Positions 32,412 to 41,373 are shown, numbered from the stretch's first letter. The stretch: 41,626 nt of DNA from Oscillospiraceae bacterium (GCA_015065925.1 SVPL01000017.1:1-41626); one strand, 5' to 3'. The notes: generated from the letters alone by a model not told the origin. Made by a program: numbers and translations.

Positions 32412-34523
32412 ATGACTCCATTTAAAGGTAAATGGATATGTCGCGAGGAATTTTCACACCTTCCTCCCATTAATGTTTTTCATAGAGAGGCAAATAAGGA
32501 CGAAAACTATTCCCATAGAGATGACCTTAAAAATCTGCACACACTTTTTAAAAAGGAATTTGATTTTAAAGGGGCAAAAAGGGTAATTGTTCGCCTTACT
32601 GCCGACGATTATTTCAAGCTTTACATAAACGGCAAATTTGTAGGTCAAGGCCCCACAGCGGGTTACCCATTTTGCTACTATTACAACGAATTTGATATTA
32701 CAAGCCTTTTAAATATCGGCGAAAATGAGATTTTGGTACACAACTACTACCAAGGTCACATAAACCGCGTTTGGTGTAGCGGCGACTACCGTATGGGTAT
32801 GATTGCCGATGTTATTGCCGACGGTAAGGTTATTCTTTCTACCGACGAAAATTGGCTTTACTCCCCACTTAAAAGCATTACGGGTGAATGTAACATTGGC
32901 TACGAAACGGGGTACAGCGAATGTATTGACAGCCGAATAATCCCCGAGCCCTTCACTCCCTGCTTCACAAAAAATGCCGATTACACCTTTGCCGATGCTC
33001 CTTCGGTTAATTTGCAGGTTTATGAGAAAAAGGCTAAAGAGATTAAAACCTTAAACGGCGGCGGAATTTTTCTTGATTTCGGTCAGGAGATAACGGCTAC
33101 TCTTAATGTAACCGCCCAAGGCAAAAGCGGCGAAAAGATGCTTATTCACTACGGTGAGGAGCTTAATGCTGATGGTTCGGTGCGTTTTGACACTCGTTGC
33201 TACTGTCATTATGAGGATACCCTTATTTTAGGAAAGGGCGAAAGCAAATTTGAAGGCTACGATTACAAAGCCTTTCGCTATGCCGAAATTTTACCCCAAA
33301 ATCCCGAGATAAGCATTAAGGAAATTACTGCCATTGTGCGTCACTATCCATTTGATGATGACGCTTGTACAATCAAGTCCTCAAGTAAGGTTTTGGATGC
33401 CGTTTTTAACATCTGTAAAAACGGTGTTAAATTTGGCAGTCAGGATATTTTTGTAGATTGTCCCTCCAGAGAAAAGGGGCAGTATGCGGGAGATTTAACC
33501 GTAACAGGAGCATCTCACATATACCTTACAGGTGATATCAGGCTTTTTGAAAAAGCCATTATAAATCAGGCTCAGTCACAAACTATTTCAGAGGGAATTT
33601 TAGCCGTTACCCCCGGCTCATATATGCAGGAAATCGCCGATTATTCACTACAATTTCCCATTTTACTTCTCCGCCATTATATGCACACAGGTGATAAAGA
33701 CTTTTTAAGGGCTATGCTTCCCGTTTGTGATAAAATGCTTGCTCACTTTAAGCAGTTTGACCGTGGCGACGGTATGCTGGAGTTGGTTGATACTTGGAAT
33801 TTGGTGGATTGGCCTCAAAATCTCCGCGATAATTACGACTTCCCCCTTACCACCCCCATTGGAAAGGGAATTCACAATGTTATGAATGCCTTTTATGTTG
33901 GCGCGGTTGCTCAGGTGGAGCAGATTAAGGATATTTTAGGTATTCCCTATGAAAATCAAAGCACTCAATTAAAGCAAACCTTCAACAGTATTTTCTTTAA
34001 TGCTGAAAAAGGAAAATATGTGGATAGCGAGGGCAGTAACCATTCCTCACTCCACGCTAATGTAATTCCCCTTTATTACGGCTTGGAGCCTGAGGGCACT
34101 ACCGACTCAGTTGCCGATTTTATTATTGAAAAAGGTGTTGTTTGCGGAGTTTATATGTCATATTTTTTACTTAAATCCCTTGCAAAAGCCAAAAGATATG
34201 ACGCCGTTTGGAATATACTTGTGTCAGAAAGTGAAAACTCTTGGTATAATATGGTGAGAGAGGGCGGTACAACCTGCTTTGAGGCTTGGGGTGTAGACCA
34301 AAAATTCAACACAAGCCTTTGCCACCCTTGGGCAAGCGCCCCTGTTTCGGTGGTGATTGAAGACCTTTTGGGGCTTTCCCCTATGGCGTGCGGTTGGGAA
34401 GATATTGCCCTTAATCCACATCTGCCCGAGAATGTTGAGGTAGATGCAACGGTGCCCCTTGTAAACGGCAAAAAAATTAAAATCACTGCCAAAGGAACAA
34501 AAGGTGAATTAGATATCATATAA
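32412..34523 (+). CDS. glycoside hydrolase family 78 alpha-L-rhamnosidase-like protein
   Basis: A 703-residue enzyme without signal peptide, so cytoplasmic. The N-terminal half has two beta-sandwich parts: a carbohydrate-binding-like domain with RLTADDYFKLYINGKFVGQG, and a second with LDFGQEITATLNVTAQGKSG and IHYGEELNADGSVRFDTR, which is the classic Bac_rhamnosid layout. The catalytic (alpha/alpha)6 domain starts about residue 330 with IFVDCPSREKGQYAGDLTVT (residues ~345-360), the conserved acidic region of GH78, and contains NLVDWPQNLRDNYDFPL and TCFEAWGVDQKFNTSLCHPWASAP. The C-terminal beta-domain ends DATVPLVNGKKIKITAKG. It should release rhamnose from imported plant or wall glycosides. 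Confidence 0.92.
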   Translation: MTPFKGKWICREEFSHLPPINVFHREANKDENYSHRDDLKNLHTLFKKEFDFKGAKRVIVRLTADDYFKLYINGKFVGQGPTAGYPFCYYYNEFDITSLLNIGENEILVHNYYQGHINRVWCSGDYRMGMIADVIADGKVILSTDENWLYSPLKSITGECNIGYETGYSECIDSRIIPEPFTPCFTKNADYTFADAPSVNLQVYEKKAKEIKTLNGGGIFLDFGQEITATLNVTAQGKSGEKMLIHYGEELNADGSVRFDTRCYCHYEDTLILGKGESKFEGYDYKAFRYAEILPQNPEISIKEITAIVRHYPFDDDACTIKSSSKVLDAVFNICKNGVKFGSQDIFVDCPSREKGQYAGDLTVTGASHIYLTGDIRLFEKAIINQAQSQTISEGILAVTPGSYMQEIADYSLQFPILLLRHYMHTGDKDFLRAMLPVCDKMLAHFKQFDRGDGMLELVDTWNLVDWPQNLRDNYDFPLTTPIGKGIHNVMNAFYVGAVAQVEQIKDILGIPYENQSTQLKQTFNSIFFNAEKGKYVDSEGSNHSSLHANVIPLYYGLEPEGTTDSVADFIIEKGVVCGVYMSYFLLKSLAKAKRYDAVWNILVSESENSWYNMVREGGTTCFEAWGVDQKFNTSLCHPWASAPVSVVIEDLLGLSPMACGWEDIALNPHLPENVEVDATVPLVNGKKIKITAKGTKGELDII

Positions 34524-34560
34524 TTTAAAAGGGCTATAAAATACAGTTAGTTAAAAAGTA

Positions 34561-34597
34561 AACTGGGATGGAGCGAAAATTCTGCTTCATCCCGGTT
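34561..34597 (+). terminator. terminator of the GH78 gene
   Basis: AACTGGGATGGAGC (34561-34574) pairs with GCTTCATCCCGGTT (34584-34597) over 14 positions with two wobbles. TTTTTATCG follows. Confidence 0.85.
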
Positions 34598-34619
34598 TTT
34601 TATCGTTATATCTGTTCTG

Positions 34620-34657
34620 TAAATTGTGCGTTTCAAACTACAATTTATCGGTTAAAT
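34620..34657. repeat. A+T-rich inverted repeat sharing 21 bases with 41460-41480
   Basis: TAAATTGT (34620-34627) and ACAATTTA (34640-34647) form an 8-bp dyad. Bases 34637-34657, read on the minus strand, are identical over 21 bases to 41460-41480 (core TTTAACCGATAAATTG). A shorter match, AACCGATAAATT, lies after lacZ at 38713. Confidence 0.6.
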
Positions 34658-34689
34658 AATTCTGCCCTTTGAATTCAGCATTTTGAATT

Positions 34690-35433
34690 TCAAATTTCCG
34701 CCTTTGCTCTGAATTTGGTTGGTGACAAACCAAAATATTTTGAAAACATTTTAGAAAACTGCAGTACATCATCATACCCTACCGCGGCGGCAATTTCGGT
34801 AACGGTATAATCCCCTAAAAGCAGCTCGGCGGCGCGGTTCATTCTAAGCCGCATTAAATACCCTTGTGGTGAAATACCCTCACTTTGAAAAAATACATTC
34901 CTTAAATACGCCCTCGAAATGTTAAGAATTTTTGCCGCATCCTCAACCGTAACACCCTCGGCAAATCGACCTTCAAAAAAACTTTTAGCTTCGGTTGCAT
35001 AATCCCTTTTTGGAAGGTGATTTTCTACTGATTGTTCAACAAAAATCGAATAAACCGAGCTAAGGGCGGTTAATTCCTCTAAATTCCTATTTCCTTGATA
35101 TTGCCATATTTTTTCAAGGCTCCTTTTATTTTTTACAGTGTTCCACGAAAATATATTGTCCTTAAGTGCCAGACTTTTTATAAGCATGTCAGCACCCTCT
35201 CCACGCAGATTTATCCAGCTATAAGTCCAAGGGTCGTTTTTATCGGGAATATAGTTGCAAACCTCATTTTGCATACAAATAAAGCCCTGCCCAGCCGAAA
35301 GCCTTATGCCGTTATAAAAACCGCTTCCCTTTTCAATAAAATGAATCATATAAAAATCGGGGATGGTATAAACTCTGCGCTTATTGGCTTTACATTCATC
35401 TCTACCATAGCTTATAAGACTTATTTGCTCCAT
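34690..35433 (-). CDS. AraC-family transcriptional regulator
   Basis: A 247-residue regulator. The frame runs 28 codons further upstream into the promoter; AGAGGTGG lies 4-8 bases before the ATG at 35433 (MEQISLISYG), so that start is chosen. The N-terminus is a cupin-type sensor domain (DFYMIHFIEKGSGFYNGIRL, then LSAGQGFICMQNEVC). The C-terminal double HTH is VEDAAKILNISRAYLRNVFF and VTEIAAAVGYDDVLQFSKMF, ending FGLSPTKFRAK. It is divergent from the beta-galactosidase gene, so it very probably senses a galactoside or related sugar and activates lacZ; this follows from position, not sequence. Confidence 0.9.
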   Translation of the reverse strand: MEQISLISYGRDECKANKRRVYTIPDFYMIHFIEKGSGFYNGIRLSAGQGFICMQNEVCNYIPDKNDPWTYSWINLRGEGADMLIKSLALKDNIFSWNTVKNKRSLEKIWQYQGNRNLEELTALSSVYSIFVEQSVENHLPKRDYATEAKSFFEGRFAEGVTVEDAAKILNISRAYLRNVFFQSEGISPQGYLMRLRMNRAAELLLGDYTVTEIAAAVGYDDVLQFSKMFSKYFGLSPTKFRAKAEI

Positions 35434-35455
35434 AAAACCACCTCTTATATATACG

Positions 35456-35485
35456 ATTTTACCATATAATGCTACCATTTTGCAA
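35456..35485 (-). promoter_or_regulatory. putative promoter of the AraC gene
   Basis: Minus strand: TTGCAA (35485-35480), 18-base spacer, TAAAAT (35461-35456). Confidence 0.5.
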
Positions 35486-35514
35486 TGTAATTTTTCAAAA
35501 ATATTTGCTATACT
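35486..35514 (+). promoter_or_regulatory. putative activator-dependent promoter of lacZ
   Basis: A good -10 (TATACT, 35509-35514) lacks a recognisable -35: the hexamer 17 bases upstream is TGTAAT. This fits a promoter that needs the divergent AraC activator. Confidence 0.4.
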
Positions 35515-35549
35515 CAAATTATACCAAAATCTAAAAGAGGAATGATTTT

Positions 35550-38500
35550 ATGAGAATTAGAAAAAATGAATTTTTTCCTACCGATATTTCTATGCCCATC
35601 TCACTTCCAAATGAACTTTGCAATCCTAATATTTTACATATGAACCGTCTAAAGCCTCGCGCTACCTCGGTTCCGTCAGGAGAATTTGGTATCTACTACC
35701 ACAACAAAGAAAAATCCGACCGAATTTTTTCCCTTAACGGTGATTGGAAATTCGCTCTTTTTAAAAAATCCGCCCCCGAAGGCTTTGAAAAAGAGGATTT
35801 TAACGACCTTGATTGGGATATACTGGATGTTCCCTCTATGTGGCAATTCAGAGGCTATGCCGAATGTACCTACCCAAATGTGCGTTACTCCTTTCAGTTT
35901 ATGCCACCCCACATATTAAAGGTCAATCCCGTTGGTTGCTACCGCCGAAGCTTCTCAGTATCCAAAGATAACTCCAAAAACCGCGCCATTTTGCATTTTG
36001 AGGGTGTAGACAACGCCTTTTATGTGTATATAAACGGTGAGTTTGTTGGATTTTCCAAGGGTAGCCGTCTCCCCGCCGAATTTGATGTTACTCCTCTACT
36101 CCGCGAGGGAGAAAATCAAATTTCGGTAAAGGTTTACACCTATTCCGATTCCAGTTATTTAGAAAATCAGGATATGCTTATGGCAAACGGAATTTTCAGG
36201 GATGTTTACATAATTTTCACCCCAAAAACCGCCCTTTGGGATTGGGAAATTATCACCAACACCGAAAAATTAAGCCTTACCGCCACCCTTTTTGAGCAGA
36301 GTGCTAATGCATCTGCACGAATTACCTTTAACGGAGAAAGCACGGTAATTCCCTTTAAAGATAAATGTCTTGAGTTTAGTGCCGATAGAGAAAATTTAAA
36401 GCTATGGTCGGCAGAAAGCCCAAATCTTTATGACCTCACCATAGAAATTATGGAAGGTAACACCGTAACCGAGGTGCATAGCAAAAGGGTTGGCTTTGTA
36501 TTTAGCGAAATTGTGGGCAGAGAGTTTAGGGTAAACGGCAAAAAGGTTCTGCTTCGCGGTATCTGCCGTCACGAAAATAATGCAAAAAACGGCAGAGCAC
36601 TTACAGTAGAGCAGGTTCGAGCCGATTTGGAGCTTATAAAAAGCCACAATATTAACGCAATTCGTTGCGCCCACTACCCCAATAATCCCGCCTTTTATGA
36701 GTTTGCAAGCGAGCTTGGAATTTACATTATGGACGAAGCCGATTTGGAAAGTCACGGTTGTTCTGCAACGGGCGACCAAGGTTATTTAAGCAAGGAAAAA
36801 GAGTGGCTACCCGCCTATATGGACAGAACCGTTCGCACCGCCGAGCGCGACAAAAATGAGACCTGTATTGTAATTTGGTCGGTTGGTAACGAGCTTGGAA
36901 CGGGCGAAAATCTTGAAATATGCGCCAATTACTACCGCAATCGCAAGGATAAAAAGCCTGTTCAGTACCACGCGCCCGACCGAAGTAATCAGGATTTCAG
37001 CGTTATCGGTTATCCAAGCCTTTATAAATTAGAGGTTCACCGAAATGCTCCCGAAAATCAAAAACTGCCAATCTGCCTTTTGGAATATGCCCACGCAATG
37101 GGTAATAGCCCCGGAAACCTTAAAAACCTTTGGGACTATGTTGTTTCTCACGAGGAATATATGGGTGGATTTGTATGGGAATTCAGAAGCCACGGAATGG
37201 AACGGATTAATACCGACGGCAGTGTGGATTATCTATACGGCGGTGATTTTCACGATACCAATCATTGGGCAAACTTCACCCTTGACGGATACTGCCGTTC
37301 GGACGGCACACCAAAGCCCACCTTTGACGAGCTTAAATGGGTTTATGCTCCAATAAGAATGGATTTGAAGGATAACAAACTGCATTTTCACAATATTCAG
37401 AGTTTCCTTTCCACCGAGGGCTTAACCCTTGTTACCGAAATTCTTTGTGACGGCAAAACCTACTCCAAAAAAGCCAAGCCAATGCCATTTATAGCTCCAT
37501 TTAGCGAACTTACTGTTGATTTTGCGCCACAATACAAAGGGCACGACTGCTTTGTTAATTTCAGTATTGAAAAAAACGGCGAAAAAATTTCCTTTATGCA
37601 ATTTGAACTTGAGTCCACCGATAAAAAGTCGGAGCTTGAAGCCACTACAATTAACTGCGACTATACCGTTGATGAGGATGTAATTTGTATTAAGGGCGAA
37701 AATTTTTCGATAAATTTTGCAAACGGTATGCCTATTTTCTATGAGAAAAACGGCAAAGTTTATTTTAATTCTCCTGCCGAATTTGTAACCTATCGCGCCG
37801 AAACCGATAACGACGGAATTTTTGGTGTGTTCCCAAGGTGGACAGGTGAATGGGAGCGCACAAGACTTCACAAAATGCGCATTTTCACCTTTGAAACCAA
37901 GGTGAAAATGCTTGAAAAATCCCTTGAAATCACAGCCAAATCGGTACTCACCTACGACTGCAACTACACGGGATTTAATCTGGAGCTTAAATATAATGTT
38001 TTTAGTGACGGTCTTATTACATCAGATATGATTGTAAAGCCCTTTGGAGAGATGCCCTGCATAAAATACGACACCCCCGATAATATTGATCCCCTTACCC
38101 CAAGACTTCCCCGTTTCGGCGTAGTATTTAAACTCACCAAGGATTTGAATAGGGTTAAATGGTTTGGCAGAGGCAGTGACCAAAATTATGATGACGCCAT
38201 TGGCAATGCCCCCGTTGGTGTGTATGAATTACCAATTGAAAAAATGAATTTTGAGTTTGATGTGCCTCAGGAAACAGGCAACCGCGGTGACACACGCTAT
38301 GCACAGATTAAAAACGAAAATGAAAGCTTCACCGTCTACGGAAATGAAAGTTTCCAATTCTCCTACCATCCTTGGAAACTGGATGATTTGCGCAATGCCC
38401 GTCACAAGAGTGATTTAAAGGAAGATTTAAACAACAATTTCCTTTATGTTGATTACAAAATGCGTGCGCTTGGTAGTCATTCTTGCGGTCCCAATCCCGA

Positions 38501-38684
38501 AAGAGAGCTTGACTTTGAACCGCACGACTTTGAGTTTGTTTTTGCCTTTAACGGTGAGGGTGTTAATGAACCTGAATACTTCCTTAAGGATTTAGGCGCG
38601 AAAACAAAAAAACTTACTGATGTTTATGTTTACACTCCCCTTACCGCCGAGCGCGAAGCGGTGGAATGTGATACTAGAAATTAG
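35550..38684 (+). CDS. lacZ: beta-galactosidase, glycoside hydrolase family 2
   Basis: A 1044-residue enzyme of LacZ size without signal peptide. The N-terminal sugar-binding domain contains FSLNGDWKFALF and DVPSMWQFRGYAECTYPNVRY. The immunoglobulin-like domain follows, then the TIM barrel with LLRGICRHENNAKNGRAL. Acid/base Glu448 is in WSVGNELGTGEN and nucleophile Glu512 in CLLEYAHAMGNSPGNL, both as in E. coli LacZ. The C-terminal ~270 residues form the large beta-sandwich (Bgal_small_N), including RLPRFGVVFKLTKDLNRVKW and GRGSDQNYDD. It cleaves terminal beta-galactose in the cytoplasm. AGAGGA lies 8 bases before the ATG. Its stop codon TAG is part of a run of TAG heptamers. Confidence 0.97.
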   Translation: MRIRKNEFFPTDISMPISLPNELCNPNILHMNRLKPRATSVPSGEFGIYYHNKEKSDRIFSLNGDWKFALFKKSAPEGFEKEDFNDLDWDILDVPSMWQFRGYAECTYPNVRYSFQFMPPHILKVNPVGCYRRSFSVSKDNSKNRAILHFEGVDNAFYVYINGEFVGFSKGSRLPAEFDVTPLLREGENQISVKVYTYSDSSYLENQDMLMANGIFRDVYIIFTPKTALWDWEIITNTEKLSLTATLFEQSANASARITFNGESTVIPFKDKCLEFSADRENLKLWSAESPNLYDLTIEIMEGNTVTEVHSKRVGFVFSEIVGREFRVNGKKVLLRGICRHENNAKNGRALTVEQVRADLELIKSHNINAIRCAHYPNNPAFYEFASELGIYIMDEADLESHGCSATGDQGYLSKEKEWLPAYMDRTVRTAERDKNETCIVIWSVGNELGTGENLEICANYYRNRKDKKPVQYHAPDRSNQDFSVIGYPSLYKLEVHRNAPENQKLPICLLEYAHAMGNSPGNLKNLWDYVVSHEEYMGGFVWEFRSHGMERINTDGSVDYLYGGDFHDTNHWANFTLDGYCRSDGTPKPTFDELKWVYAPIRMDLKDNKLHFHNIQSFLSTEGLTLVTEILCDGKTYSKKAKPMPFIAPFSELTVDFAPQYKGHDCFVNFSIEKNGEKISFMQFELESTDKKSELEATTINCDYTVDEDVICIKGENFSINFANGMPIFYEKNGKVYFNSPAEFVTYRAETDNDGIFGVFPRWTGEWERTRLHKMRIFTFETKVKMLEKSLEITAKSVLTYDCNYTGFNLELKYNVFSDGLITSDMIVKPFGEMPCIKYDTPDNIDPLTPRLPRFGVVFKLTKDLNRVKWFGRGSDQNYDDAIGNAPVGVYELPIEKMNFEFDVPQETGNRGDTRYAQIKNENESFTVYGNESFQFSYHPWKLDDLRNARHKSDLKEDLNNNFLYVDYKMRALGSHSCGPNPERELDFEPHDFEFVFAFNGEGVNEPEYFLKDLGAKTKKLTDVYVYTPLTAEREAVECDTRN

Positions 38685-38709
38685 CTTTTAGACGCTAGAC
38701 ATTAGATGT
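38675..38709 (+). repeat. five tandem TAG heptamers crossing the lacZ stop codon
   Basis: The bases read TAGAAAT, TAGCTTT, TAGACGC, TAGACAT, TAGATGT in exact 7-base register. The TAG of the second unit is the lacZ stop codon. The last unit also occurs before the AraC terminator near 2423. Confidence 0.65.
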
Positions 38710-38739
38710 CTAAACCGATAAATTAAATAACAAACTTAA

Positions 38740-38779
38740 AATGGGGAAGAAATGAAAATATTTTCACTTCTTCCCCATT
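38740..38779. terminator. bidirectional terminator after lacZ, GGGAAGAAGTGA family
   Basis: A 19-bp stem with a single mismatch: AATGGGGAAGAAATGAAAA (38740-38758) and TTTTCACTTCTTCCCCATT (38761-38779). It separates convergent lacZ and mnmA. CATTTT follows on both sides. Confidence 0.82.
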
Positions 38780-38816
38780 CATTTTCGGGCTGATTTCCCT
38801 GATTTTATAAGATTTT

Positions 38817-38845
38817 GGAGAGTATGTTTTTTACATCTCCTTTTT
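38817..38845 (+). terminator. possible second plus-strand terminator
   Basis: GGAGA and TGT (38817-38827, with a 3-base bulge) pair with ACA and TCTCC (38833-38840). TTTTT follows at 38841-38845. It would back up the first lacZ terminator. Confidence 0.4.
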
Positions 38846-38863
38846 AATATTCGCAAACAATTA

Positions 38864-39913
38864 TTATCTCGAAATTACCCCGCCGCAGATTACGGTATCG
38901 CCGTCATAAAAAACAGCGGCTTGTCCCGGTGTGGGGGCTCTTTGTGGCTCGGTAAACTCGGCAAGTAGCGTATTTTCATCAATAGGGGTAATTCGGCAGG
39001 GCTGTTCATTATGGCGATAACGCAGCTTTCCAAGACAATCCATAGGAGATGTTAATGACTCCATAGCCATAAAATTAACATCCTTTACCACAACGGATTT
39101 CTTAAAAAGCCCGTCCTCATCACCCAATATAACCTTGTTTTCTAAAGGCGATTTATCCAGCACATACATATGCTTTCCAAAGCCCATTCCAAGCCCCTTA
39201 CGCTGACCTATGGTGTAGCGAATCATACCCTTGTGCCTTCCAATAACCTTACCGTTTACATCCACATAGTCACCTTCAGGGAAGGTAACTCCCAACCATT
39301 TAGAGATAAAATCGGTGTAATCGCCATCGGGAACAAAGCAAATATCCTGACTATCCGACTTGTGAGCCGTAATAAGTCCCTTTGCCTCGGCAATTTCGCG
39401 CACCTCTGCCTTGGTTAAATCCCCTAAAGGCATAACCGTTGACCCAAGTTGCTCCTGATTTAGAGAATAAAGCACGTAGGATTGGTCTTTGGATTTATCT
39501 TTGGGTTTTACAACCACAAATCGGTCACCCTGCTTTTGAATTTTAGCATAATGACCCGTTGCAATGTAGTCAAAACCCTCTGATTTTGCAAACTTAAGCA
39601 TTTCGCCAAATTTAATGTGCTTATTGCATTCAATGCAGGGATTAGGGGTGTTACCAAGCTGATATTCGGCAATAAATTTATCAATTACCGCATTTTCAAA
39701 CTGATTTTTTAAATCCAAAACAAGGTGTTCAATACCAAGCTTTTCGCAAACCTCTGCGGCATCCCGCACATCATTCAAGCTACCGCATTTTTCACCCTCA
39801 TAAAGTCTGAGGGTGACACCTGTAGTGCCTAAATTGGAATTTATAAGAAGCTGAGCAGCGACCGAGCTATCTACTCCACCACTCATACCAACTAAAACTT
39901 TTTTTTGGTTCAT
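38864..39913 (-). CDS. mnmA: tRNA-specific 2-thiouridylase MnmA
   Basis: A 349-residue tRNA-modifying enzyme that puts sulfur on U34 of Lys, Glu and Gln tRNAs. The frame opens at a TTG at 39925, but the ATG at 39913, overlapping the uxaC stop as TAATG, gives the standard start MNQKKVLVGMSGGVDSS. The PP-loop is GMSGGVDSSVAA. The catalytic Cys pair is in TPNPCIECNKHIKFG and DSQDICFVPDGDY. The C-terminal beta-barrel contains YTIGQRKGLGMGFGKHMYVL. Length is normal. Its ribosome site must lie within uxaC (GGTTGG), so translation is probably coupled to the sugar-acid isomerase. No usual sulfur-transfer partner gene is adjacent. Confidence 0.96.
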   Translation of the reverse strand: MNQKKVLVGMSGGVDSSVAAQLLINSNLGTTGVTLRLYEGEKCGSLNDVRDAAEVCEKLGIEHLVLDLKNQFENAVIDKFIAEYQLGNTPNPCIECNKHIKFGEMLKFAKSEGFDYIATGHYAKIQKQGDRFVVVKPKDKSKDQSYVLYSLNQEQLGSTVMPLGDLTKAEVREIAEAKGLITAHKSDSQDICFVPDGDYTDFISKWLGVTFPEGDYVDVNGKVIGRHKGMIRYTIGQRKGLGMGFGKHMYVLDKSPLENKVILGDEDGLFKKSVVVKDVNFMAMESLTSPMDCLGKLRYRHNEQPCRITPIDENTLLAEFTEPQRAPTPGQAAVFYDGDTVICGGVISR

Positions 39914-41313
39914 TATTTGTTCCAACCGAAGTAATTTCTTGCGTTATTGCAACAAATATCTGCAACAATTTCCTTTAAGCGGGGCATATCTGCAGGATAT
40001 TCGCCGTTTTCTACCAAGTCGCCGATGTAGTTGCAAAGAATTCTGCGGAAATACTCGTGGCGGGTGTAGGAAAGGAAACTACGGCTATCGGTAAGCATAC
40101 CAATAAAGCAACCGAGAACAGAAAGGTCGGAGAATGCTTTAAGCTGAGCCTCCATACCTGCTTTTGTATCATTAAACCACCAAGCGGCACCCTGCTGTAC
40201 TCTGCCCTTAATTCCCTCGGCTTGGAAAGCTCCGCAGATGGTTTCGACAGAGGTGTTGTGTGACGGGTCGATGGGGAAAATAACCGTTCTTGGAAGTGTA
40301 TCGTTTGAAATAAGCAAATCTAAAAGATATGCAAGATTTGCGGCATCAAGATGCTGGTCTACCGCGTCATAACCGGTATCGGGGCCAAGACGCTTGAACA
40401 TAGCCGAATTGGTGTTACGGATAACGCCGTAATGCAGCTCCATAACCCACTCACGCTTTGCATATTCGGCGGCACAGCAGGCAATAAGTGCGGTTTTGTA
40501 GCCGTCGATTTCACACTGAGCCAGTGTCTCGCCCTTCATAGCCTTTTTAAAGGCTACATCCAAATCGGCATCCTCTAAAAGCTTAAAGGGGACATAGTCC
40601 AAGCCGTGGTCGGCGGCGCGACAACCGTTTTCAGCAAAGTATTCAATTCTGCTTACGATTGCGGACTTAACATCGGCAAAACATTCGATTTTTTTGCCCC
40701 AAACCTCTGCAAGAGAGTTAATGTAATCGGCAAAGCCTGCTTTATCAATATTAACTGCCTTGTCGGGACGGAATGCGGGGAAAACCTTTGTTTTAAAGGA
40801 TGTATCCTTTGCAATTTCCTTGTGGTAAGGCAACATTTCAACAGGGTCGTTGGTGGTGCAGATGATTTCTACATTGGATTTTTCAATCATCTTGCGAACG
40901 GTAAGGGTTTTAAGCTGTTCGTTGCACTCATTCCAAATTTTTTCGGCAGTATCCTCACTTAAAGTATCGGTAATGCCAAAATAACGCTGAAGCTCCAAGT
41001 GCGCCCAATGATAAAGGGGGCTACCAATCATTTTGGGGGCGGCGGTACAAAATGCAAGCCATTTTTCATAGTCGGACGCGTCACCCGTAACGCATCTTTC
41101 GGGAGTGCCGCAAATTCTCATTGCGCGCCACTTGTAGTGGTCACCGCCAAGCCAAACCTGAGCAATGTTATCAAACCTTCTGTCCTCGGCAATTTCCTTG
41201 GCCTCGATATGGCAATGATAGTCGATAATGGGCATTTTTGCCGCAGTTTCGTGGAATAACTCCTTTGCAGTTTCGGTGTTTAAAATAAAATCTTTATCCA
41301 TAAAGGGTTTCAT
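39913..41313 (-). CDS. uxaC: glucuronate/galacturonate isomerase
   Basis: A 466-residue enzyme that converts D-glucuronate to fructuronate (or galacturonate to tagaturonate), first step of uronate breakdown. The N-terminus MKPFMDKDFILNTETAKELFHE with IIDYHCHIEAKEIAEDRRF carries the metal-binding HxH of the amidohydrolase-like fold. Other family blocks are WLGGDHYKWRAMRICG, AFRPDKAVNIDKAGF, MELHYGVIRNTNSAMFKRLG and IGMLTDSRSFLSYTRHEYFRRI. AAGGAGG lies 8 bases before the ATG. A sigma-A promoter is ~32 bases upstream. It is followed by mnmA with a one-base overlap. Other uronate genes (uxaB, uxuA) are not in the window. Confidence 0.97.
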   Translation of the reverse strand: MKPFMDKDFILNTETAKELFHETAAKMPIIDYHCHIEAKEIAEDRRFDNIAQVWLGGDHYKWRAMRICGTPERCVTGDASDYEKWLAFCTAAPKMIGSPLYHWAHLELQRYFGITDTLSEDTAEKIWNECNEQLKTLTVRKMIEKSNVEIICTTNDPVEMLPYHKEIAKDTSFKTKVFPAFRPDKAVNIDKAGFADYINSLAEVWGKKIECFADVKSAIVSRIEYFAENGCRAADHGLDYVPFKLLEDADLDVAFKKAMKGETLAQCEIDGYKTALIACCAAEYAKREWVMELHYGVIRNTNSAMFKRLGPDTGYDAVDQHLDAANLAYLLDLLISNDTLPRTVIFPIDPSHNTSVETICGAFQAEGIKGRVQQGAAWWFNDTKAGMEAQLKAFSDLSVLGCFIGMLTDSRSFLSYTRHEYFRRILCNYIGDLVENGEYPADMPRLKEIVADICCNNARNYFGWNK

Positions 41314-41344
41314 AAAAATAACCTCCTTAAAATTATCTATATTA

Positions 41345-41373
41345 ATTTTAAAATCTTAACCTAAAAAAGTCAA
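41345..41373 (-). promoter_or_regulatory. sigma-A promoter of uxaC-mnmA
   Basis: Minus strand: TTGACT (41373-41368), 17-base spacer, TAAAAT (41350-41345). Confidence 0.72.

Noticed and set aside
37422-37871. 149-codon minus-strand open frame
   Set aside because: Antisense to the lacZ beta-sandwich domain; the lacZ frame is continuous and conserved across it.
38675-38709. Heptamer run considered as a CRISPR-like array
   Set aside because: Units are 7 bases with no spacers and no cas genes are present, so it is a simple tandem repeat.
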